Source: Panagrolaimus kolymaensis (taxonomy: Eukaryota > Nematoda > Chromadorea > Rhabditida > Panagrolaimidae). From it: a stretch of DNA of 64,000 bases. The DNA lies in contig JAJQJQ010000018.1 of assembly GCA_028622995.1 (NCBI GenBank), forward strand, positions 1,550,001 to 1,614,000, in the 5' to 3' direction. The notes under the pieces were generated by a model that did no database searches, had not been told where the DNA came from, and worked only from the letters and a program-made list of their open reading frames with translations. The first letter of the stretch is position 1; each line of letters starts with the position of its first letter. This document shows positions 56,134-64,000 of this stretch, piece after piece. The position numbers and the translations under genes were made by a program.

Positions 56134-58828
56134 ATGACTAATGCTGAAAGGCTCGCAAAAGCTTGGGGCGAGTTTGATAAAGTGTTGGAAAAAATTTATG
56201 ATACCACCGAATACCTCTCTGTTAATGAATATGTGACACTATTTCCGTAAGCTATTATTTTCTTTTACAAAATATATAAATCAATTTTGTATATTAGAAA
56301 TGTTTTCATTTATTGTTCACCGGCTGATCATGATGTATTAACGTCACGGTGCTACGGAGATCATCATCCATCTGTGCCATCAGATGCCAAATTTGTTGAT
56401 GTTGAGGTCTACAAAAAAGTTGTTGAATTCCTCGAAAAATATGTTGATTGTTTACACGAATCTTTAAAATCCTTGAATTATATCGAATTGGGAAAACGTT
56501 ACTGTCATTTATGGAATAATTACAAATGGAGTTCTGTCAGAGCAGATAGCGTTTTTTTCCATCTTAATGGCCATTTTATTGAACGTGGTATGATTGAAGA
56601 AAAGAATGCTAGTGTTAATAAAATTACAAATGTGAGTACATTCTTAGTGAGTTTAAAATAATTAAACTCACTATTTTAGTTATCATTAGAATGTTGGCAT
56701 GAAAAACTTTTTGTTCGCATTGCTGAAGCTTTAACCGATGCTATTTTGACATTTATCTTAAATGAACAACATAAAAGAGAAAATGTCTTTACTTATTATA
56801 TTAGTGTGATCCTAAATTCATATCGTAAGCATATTTTGATATTTTTAAATTAAAATATCAAGTCTTTAAGGTGTAATGGGAATTGATGATAGCAATAACT
56901 CATTAATCCGAATATCTCCTGCTCATTTTACGACACACACCATTTGTAGAGAAATTTGCGCTTCAGATGTCTTTAAAAAACATTTTGACACAAAGGGGCA
57001 AACGAGTATTTTTTATTCTGTAGAAATGAACACTTTTTCTTCCACCGTTGGTGTAATGGAATATTTGGAATTGGTTGTAGAATGTTTTAAAAATGAATGC
57101 AAGCGTTATGATCGCTATATTGATCAATCAACATCGAGACGTTTAATGAAAATATGTGATGATATTTTAATTGCAAAATATGTAGATAGATTCCGTTACG
57201 CCTTCATTAATATTCTTGAGAAGAACCAAGAGAATGAGTTGAATCGAATATTTAGCGTTTGCAAGCGTATAGAAGAGGCTTCTCAAAATGTCAGCATTTT
57301 ATCGGGTGTTTTGAGCGAAATCTTTGAAACTTATATAAAACGTGAAGGTATTATTTGTATCGCAAATGCTACTTCTCTTGAAAATGAATGCGTAATAATT
57401 TCAATTTTATTGACTCCATTTTATATAAGTTTTTTAGAATCCAAATAATTATGTCAATGCTATACTCAGTGTTCACAAACGTTTCAACTCCCTACTGACA
57501 ACTCAATTTAAGAAAGACCACCCTTTCTTTCGTGCAATGGATAAAGCCCACGTCAATTTTATCAATCATAACACTGTTACTTTAAATTACAAAACACGTA
57601 CTCCTGAATTTCTGGTTCGTTATGTTGATCTATTTCTTCGCGGACCCGCAAAAAATTTGGATGAAGAAAATATTGACAATACTTTAACCCAAGTTGTGAG
57701 TTATGGATTTCATAAAACATTTTTTCTTCTTCATTTTTAGATGATCGTTTACAACTACATAGAAGATAAAGATATATTCCAAAATTTTTATTCAAAGTTC
57801 ATGGCAAAGCGTCTCATTCATTATTCTTTTACACGCCAAAATAGCGAATTACTTATGATTCATAAACTTAAAAATGTATGTGGACATTACATATTCAAAC
57901 TTTATCGGATGTATTCTGACATAAAGCTTAGTAAAGAAATAATCCAAAGCTTTAAAAATTATGTCAAAGAAAAGAACATTGATTTGAATAATATTGATTT
58001 ATCCGTTTGCGTTGTCACTCATGGTATTTGGCCATTTAGACATAGTGAGTATTGTAAAATTCCATCATTTATTGAAAATGTCATTGAAAAGTTCACAACT
58101 TTTTATCTTGATAAACACAAAAATCGCAACCTTACTTTCCTTCATCAATTCTCACGTGGGATAATTATTTGCAACGTTTTTGAAAGAAATTATTGCTTTT
58201 TAGTAAGAAGCGAGTTATTGTAAATTTTTGTTAATTCTAAAATCTTTATTTAGGGACATGCGGGTCAAATCGCTATGCTCTTATTATATAATGACAAGCT
58301 TCAATATACTCTTCAAGAGCTTAATGAAGCTTTGGAATTTAAAAAAAATGAAATTTGGATATTGCTCCAACCTTTAATCAAAATTCAGCTTTTAATTACC
58401 AGCGATGATGTAAAATATCTTGATACCTCAACTCCAATGGATACTATAGTTAGCTTGAACCCCAAATTTTATAGGTAAATATAATTCTGCTTTTGCTTTT
58501 TAATTTATACTATTCTTTTTTTATTTTAAGCAAGAAGTTTAATAACGATTTGATGAAGCCTATCGGACAAATTAAAATCCATAAAGAGGATATTCGCGGT
58601 GATTTGGTAGAAGAGCATCGAATGGTGATTCAAGCGACAATTGTACGAATTATGAAAATGCGAAAGAAATGTACTCATACTGAATTAATTGCTGAAGTAA
58701 TCGAGCAACTTATTATTCGCTTCAAACCTAATGTAAATATTATTAAAAAATGCATTGATACTTTAATCGAAAAAGAATATTTTGCTCGAAGTAAAGATGA
58801 TTGTGATACATATGAATATTTAACATAA
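56134..58828 (+). CDS. Cullin, CUL1-like, diverged
   Basis: Scaffold of a RING E3 ubiquitin ligase: the N-terminus binds Skp1/F-box adaptors, the C-terminus binds Rbx1 and is neddylated. Exons 56134-56246, 56298-56631, 56680-56824, 56871-57391, 57438-57695, 57741-58202, 58254-58474, 58531-58828 give 783 residues, close to CUL1's length. Collinear CUL1 landmarks: IYCSPADHD, YIEDKDIFQNFYSKFMAKRL, the cullin-homology block MIHKLKNVCG, GIWPF, and the neddylation segment IVRIMKMRK with its Lys, followed by RFKPNVNIIKKCIDTLIEKE and the terminal YLT (YLA in CUL1). Many normally conserved positions differ, so this may be a fast-evolving paralog (as cul-6 is in Caenorhabditis), not the housekeeping cul-1. 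Confidence 0.9.
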
Positions 58829-61800
58829 AAATTTTTTACACTTTAGTTATTAAATTTTAGTCAAAAACTTATTGTTTAACTGTTGCATAATAAAATAGCT
58901 TTAATTTTATTTTTCGACAATTTAGTGCACTTTGTCGGAGGCATTTGTTATTTAAAGTTATTAAAAAGAAACTTTAATACCATTTTTCCTATATAAATTT
59001 TCGGTAAATTTTTTGTTGTTGCATTTCTTAGCCAAAATAAAAATACAATAAAAAACATTTTTACGTTTATATTAACTTTTTTTTTTGCATGAGAATTCTC
59101 AATAAAAAATGTTATATTAATATCGGAGGAAAAATGCTTTAATAAAACTTCTTGTAACTCTTTTTATTGAACCATTTAATTTTTATTTTTCCTGGAAAAA
59201 TTCTTTGCACTTTTCTTTTTATTTCTTTTTCTTCTGATGCGCCCTTTTTTCTTTCTTTCACATATGCTTTTTAAAGAAAGAAAAAAATACAATTACCCTT
59301 TTTATCACCAGTGTCAAAAAACTTTTGAAACACGCTTTAAACTTTCTTCTCCTTATTTTTACTTTACTTTTCGAAAAGCTATTGAATTTGGCAATTTTGT
59401 TGTTTCCGTTTGTCTTCTTTTTTTTCAAAGAAAGAAGGCTGCCGCCATCTTCTTCATTGGCAAAACAACTTTTTTCTTCGGAAGTTTCATTTGCGTAAAA
59501 AAAAAAATAACACTTCTTTTATTCAGATTGAGAAATAAAAAAAAGCATTGGCAAAGGAAAGACATCATCATATAAGCTTCTTCACACTTTATAAAAAAGT
59601 TGAAAGAGAAGAAGATGGTGCCTTTCATAAACATCATCATTTGTGGAGAATAATGCCATTTAGAAGATTCTTTGCTTCAAAATGCAATTAAACAAATAAA
59701 TAAAAATTAAACGTTATAAAAGTGAAATCTTATTGCCTCGAAAAAAAAGTTTTTATTATACAAAAGTTTTTTATTATCACAAACGTCAACATCTCTTTGC
59801 TTTTTTACGTTTCAGAAGAAAAAATCGAAGGTAAAAAGAACAATTTTTTTACTCTTCTTCGTTTTTACCCTACTAATGCTTTGTGAAAAAAAACATTCAT
59901 GAAATAAATAAATAAAAAAGATGGTTTGTAACAAGAGAAAGTTTTTTTTTAATTTTTTTTATCACATTTTTGTTTATTTATTTTATTCTTTCTTTTTGAA
60001 CTTCTGCTGTAGAATGTAAAAGTAATTCGTCAGTCGGTGTATGCGACACATCTCATGAGACCCATGAGAGTTGGGGCATCGTCGTCGTCGTTTGTCCTCA
60101 TAAAACATAGGGTCTCTTTTTTTGTTTTTCTTTAGTTTGTCCGCCGCAAGCCAAAAAGGATGAGAAACAAAAAAGCAAAGGCAACTACTACAGCCACAGC
60201 TGCGTGTTGTGTTGTTGTCCGACTGTCGCACTCGCAACATTGCAAAATAAAATTTAAAATAAAAAAATAAGTTGCGCAGTTTTTCAATGCTTTAGTTGGT
60301 TGGTTAAAATTTTTTTAGCTTGGCTTGAGTTTGTGTTATTTCTTCCTTTCTCTTTTTTTAGTACTCGTTTTGTTTTTGGCGTGCTAGTGCAAAAGAAAAG
60401 TATATATATAAAATCGTATGTGCATGCATACACGTTTGTCGTTCTAGTGTGCATACTTTTCAATGATGGGAGACTTCAATTTTTTCTCTCTACTATTTTT
60501 GTCCACATTTTTCAACAACAGAAGCTTCGGCATGCTTTTCGCTAGTAGTCACATCCTGGGCTTTCTTTCTTTTTTCCTTTTCCTTCTTACTTAACCGAAG
60601 GCTATGCCTCCAATGTTTTTGAAGACTTCTTCAACATGAATGGAAATGGCAACACGAAGCAAAGAGTTTTCTTGAAAAAAATATAAAAAAATATTGTTTA
60701 ATCAAAATGTTTTTAACTAAATTTTTTTATGAAAACAATGCTTTAATTTTGGTAGGCTTAAATTCACAAATAAAAATTAAAAACAAGATGCTTTTGTTCC
60801 GGTTTTACATGTTTGTCCTTAAAAAAATTTTCCTTTCTAATTATGTAACATTTTTTTATCCCAATAAAATTTAAAAAAGAAAAAGTTTACATAGTCGCTT
60901 CAAAAAAATAATTAAAATGTTTTCATTGTCTTTTCTTTGTCTCTCTCTTTTGTTGCAAAAAAGTTGCATTCATTAAACTCATAAACATGACACGATTTTT
61001 TTTGTTGTGTTTGTACATTATTGACTTTTATTAGCCTTTTGTCATATTTTCCATTTTCATTTTTGTTTGTCTCTAATATTTTTTTATTTCCTCGCTATTG
61101 TAAAAAAAATAATGCGTTACGAAAGGAAAAAGATAAAATATGCAACGACAACAACGCCGACGACCTCGTGATGATTGATTTTTTATGTAAAGAAAAAAAA
61201 AGTTTTATTTTATTACAAAAGCTAGAAATCACACAGGGTTCTATGGAACACTGCTTGCCAGAGTGTTGTAAATAAAATCTATCAATATTTTCAGTCGGCG
61301 TTGTTTTTAATCCATTTGTGAGACATTTTATTTATTTTTCGACAAAACATGTATACGTGTGATTTTTTCTCTCTATCATTTCTTGTCACATATTGTCTCC
61401 GGGTTTGTTCGCTGGCAATCATTTGCATTGTTTTATTTGTTTCTCTTTCCTTTTTTATGGGTTCTCTTTTTTTATTGTTTTTACCCTTCTTTTTTTCATG
61501 TTGTCACTTTTTAATCGATAAATTCCTCAAACATTTTCATCAAAAGTATTTATTTACTTTTATTGATTACAGAGTTTCCTATTAAAATCGAGGTTTTTAT
61601 CATCAAATTTTTTTTGTTCGTTGCCTCAATGTCTCACATCTCTCAGCTCTCCGCTTCGCCATCGATAATGGTGATTAATAACCAAAAAACCTTGTCAGTT
61701 GATAGAGTTAATCATTAATTTAAACCGCCCTTCCTGTTGAGTTTTTTACGTTTTTACGGTTATTTATTTCCAGTGATTATATTTATCGATGACTCAACTT

Positions 61801-62838
61801 TGTTTTTTAACGTTAAAATTAGTATTAGGTTTGATACTTTTTTCCTTCCCTATTCTTATTCCCTCTCAAAAACTCTTTATATTTTATTACTTCTTTTCTT
61901 TTGCTTTTTTATTTATTAATAAACAGTTGAAAACGTTTATCCCTTGACATTTTTTTACTCCTTTCTTTAGAAAAGAAAGATATAGATGAGGGACATTTTT
62001 TGGAAGCAGACGACCACGTCTAAAGCGGTAAGATACCGAAATTCCCTAAAGACCTAAAACTAACAAAGAAAAAATGATGGAACTGTTGCCTCTGTTCTTT
62101 TTCTTTTAGCTCTCTTTTTTTAAAAGTTAACTTACCATTTTACAAAGATTTTTTTCAAAGCTTTTAAAAAATTTATTTACGTTTTTTCCTTTGATTGAAG
62201 AAAATGGTTTTTATATTTAATAAACACTAACATTTTTTGGTTCCCATCATCCTCTCCAACAAATTCTTTCGAAAGCTTATTAAATTTGTTATTTTTAATA
62301 ATTTTAAATAACCTTCGTATCCTTATAATTTTCCACGTGATTTATCATTCACAAGCTTTATTTCATATTTTTATATCGCGCGCCATTTTTTCCTCCATTT
62401 CGGTTGCTTTTAACTGCTCCGCTGATTGTGCTGCTGTTGATTGATGCTCGTATAAAAATTTTGTCGTCTGTGTTTTTTAACTCTCAACGCTTGCTTTTAT
62501 ATTTAAGACTTTTAAAAAATTTGTTAAAAATCAATGTTTATTTTGCAGCTTTTTTTCGCCGTCATTGTCGTCAAAAATAAAATTATTTGTGCCACAATTC
62601 TTTCAACATTCCGTGGCTGTGGCTTCTTTATTTGAGGCGCTTTTAAGCATATTTAAAAACTTTGCTTATTTGCGTTTTGCTAGGGATACCAAATTTTTTG
62701 AATAATATATTACTTTATTTTTTGATCCTGATTTACATTATCATCATCATCAATAATACCAATAACAACGAATATAATAAAAATTACGTGGAAAAAAGAG
62801 AAACATTCTCAGAATAATAGTCTTTAGAAAAGACTAAA
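58829..62838. other. Intergenic region upstream of jnk-1
   Basis: 4 kb, AT-rich with long T and A runs. A GC-richer patch at about 60025-60235 (with GTCGTCGTCG) and another around 62370-62460 are the only composition changes. No coding exon, RNA gene or repeat family is supported. Confidence 0.5.
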
Positions 62839-64000
62839 ATGCGCCGTGATTCAAGCGGTCAAAATTCAGGTGGATCAAGTTTTGTATATGTTGTTGGATC
62901 ATATTGTCGTCATTGTGATTTGTGATTGTAAATTTAAAAGCCTTTAGTTGCCTTCGGCGCGCCCTCACTTTTTTTGCACAAATTTTTACAAAGCTTTTTG
63001 GATTTAATTTTAAAATTTGCACATTCGGATATTATTGAAACCTTTTAATTCGCGTGAATTTTGATGTCGTATTGTTTGGTTGTGAATTTATTATTTTTGA
63101 TATATTCTATCATTTTATTATTTCTCTTATATAACGTTATTTTGTTTTTCAGTTCATCAAGGCGATTGTCAATTTTCATTGGCATCACAGCCGAACTCAT
63201 CTCCAGCACCTCTTCCAAAACAAAAATCGAACCATAATCGCGGATATAATACTCAAAGCTATAGTAAACCTAGTGGCGATTCTGCATATACTCCAGCATC
63301 AGGAACATCATCATCCAACGCATCTTCACCCTTAAACGATTTTAATTCATTGGAAGCAAATCACCGAAATCAAGAAAGTGTACCTTCACCATCGCCGTCT
63401 GCATTAGTAAACAATAGTGCTTCAGTGAGATATCAACTTACTGCAGGAACTTCAACTGTTTCTCAACCACCTCCTGCATCATCCATAGGTTCAATATTTC
63501 GTGAAACTAAAGGCCATTTAAGTAGCTTTTTTGATTCAGTTTCTCAGTGGCTTGGCACCACTAACGACGAACGATCTTCTTCAGTAACAGCTGAATTAGA
63601 TTCGGTTACACTTGATAGTTGTCCAAGTTCAAGCAATTTACAACCTAGTTCGTAAGTTTATAATTTTTAAGTAAATTGTTTTAACAGCTAAACACATTTT
63701 TAGATACTATTCACAAAATAATAATCCATCAACATCCGCAGCGATGACAGCTATGGAAGTTTCTTCCCATTCTGATAAATTTTTTGAAACCGTTTTCACT
63801 GATACTCGGCTTAGTATTCTTACTCGATATCGAGATTTGTATGTTATTGGTTCCGGCGCTCAAGGGCTTGTATTGTAAGCAAACCCTTTTTCATATATTC
63901 CAATAATTTAATTTCACTTTTTTCTTCAGAGGAGCTTTTGATAAAGTTGCAAATCAAAAAGTTGCAATTAAAAAATTAACTCGACCTTTTTCAAATGTTA
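62839..64000 (+). CDS. jnk-1: JNK MAP kinase, 5' part (cut by window end)
   Basis: Stress-activated MAP kinase. Proposed exons: 62839-62878 (MRRDSSGQNSGGS, weak donor GTTTTG, phase 1 fits), 63153-63651, 63704-63874, 63930 to beyond the window. The kinase domain starts TRYRDLYVIGSGAQGLVLGA (glycine loop), then VAIKKLTRPFSNV with the ATP-anchoring Lys, which is the JNK-specific KKL-RPF signature and not p38 or ERK. Before it lies an unusually long N-terminal region of roughly 215 residues rich in Ser, Pro and Asn, with a possible amphipathic stretch (SIFRETKGHLSSFFDSVSQW). The first exon is the least certain part; the catalytic loop and TPY activation motif lie outside the window. Confidence 0.88.

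Noticed and set aside
1..64000. CRISPR arrays, bacterial operons or phage genes
   Set aside because: No regularly spaced repeats, ribosome-binding sites or prokaryotic gene density; introns and families show a nematode nuclear genome.

Overview
This window reads as a free-living or parasitic nematode nuclear genome. It is strongly AT-rich, with short (45-60 base) GT..TTTTAG/TTTTCAG introns. Trans-splice-like acceptors sit just upstream of several start codons. It carries a tandem array of srsx-type chemoreceptors, which is a nematode-specific family, and nematode versions of soc-2, znfx-1 and jnk-1. I cannot name the species. All gene models were joined by eye from reading frame, splice sites and intron phase, without transcript data.

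Layout. 1-1.9 kb: no gene seen. 1.9-7.1 kb (minus): choline/ethanolamine kinase, whose 3.5 kb first intron holds a short, complete LTR retrotransposon (5006-6548, 222-base LTRs that look identical, 5-base target duplication). 7.1-12 kb: intergenic, with two copies of a diverged dispersed repeat and a tRNA-like SINE remnant. 12-16.5 kb (plus): three separate Met-starting exons that all end in phase 0, plus two internal exons; these look like alternative 5' exons, probably of the next gene. 20.5-23.1 kb (plus): soc-2/SHOC2 leucine-rich-repeat scaffold. 23.9-29.9 kb (plus): four tandem srsx-like GPCR genes. 29.9-36.6 kb: gene-free apart from a perfect 104-base-arm hairpin at 33190-33408. 36.7-38.5 kb (plus): a FAM110-like protein. 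38.7-39.5 kb: a chimeric scar made of pieces of the phytanoyl-CoA hydroxylase gene and znfx-1. 39.7-42.0 kb (minus): a HAT-repeat, SART3-like gene with two apparent frameshifts at homopolymers. 42.5-43.6 kb (plus): PHYH. 43.8-51.1 kb (minus): znfx-1, 24 exons, about 2026 residues. 52.0-54.0 kb (minus): SLC22-type transporter. 56.1-58.8 kb (plus): a diverged CUL1-like cullin. 62.8-64 kb (plus): 5' part of jnk-1, cut by the window end.

The genes do not form one pathway. soc-2 (Ras-ERK scaffold) and jnk-1 are signalling genes, znfx-1 belongs to small-RNA inheritance, and the rest are metabolic, transport, ubiquitin or chemosensory. The most interesting non-genic structures are the young LTR element inside a kinase intron, the long perfect palindrome, and the rearranged PHYH/znfx-1 duplication next to a possibly decaying HAT gene. 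I did not find a clearly new multi-gene system.
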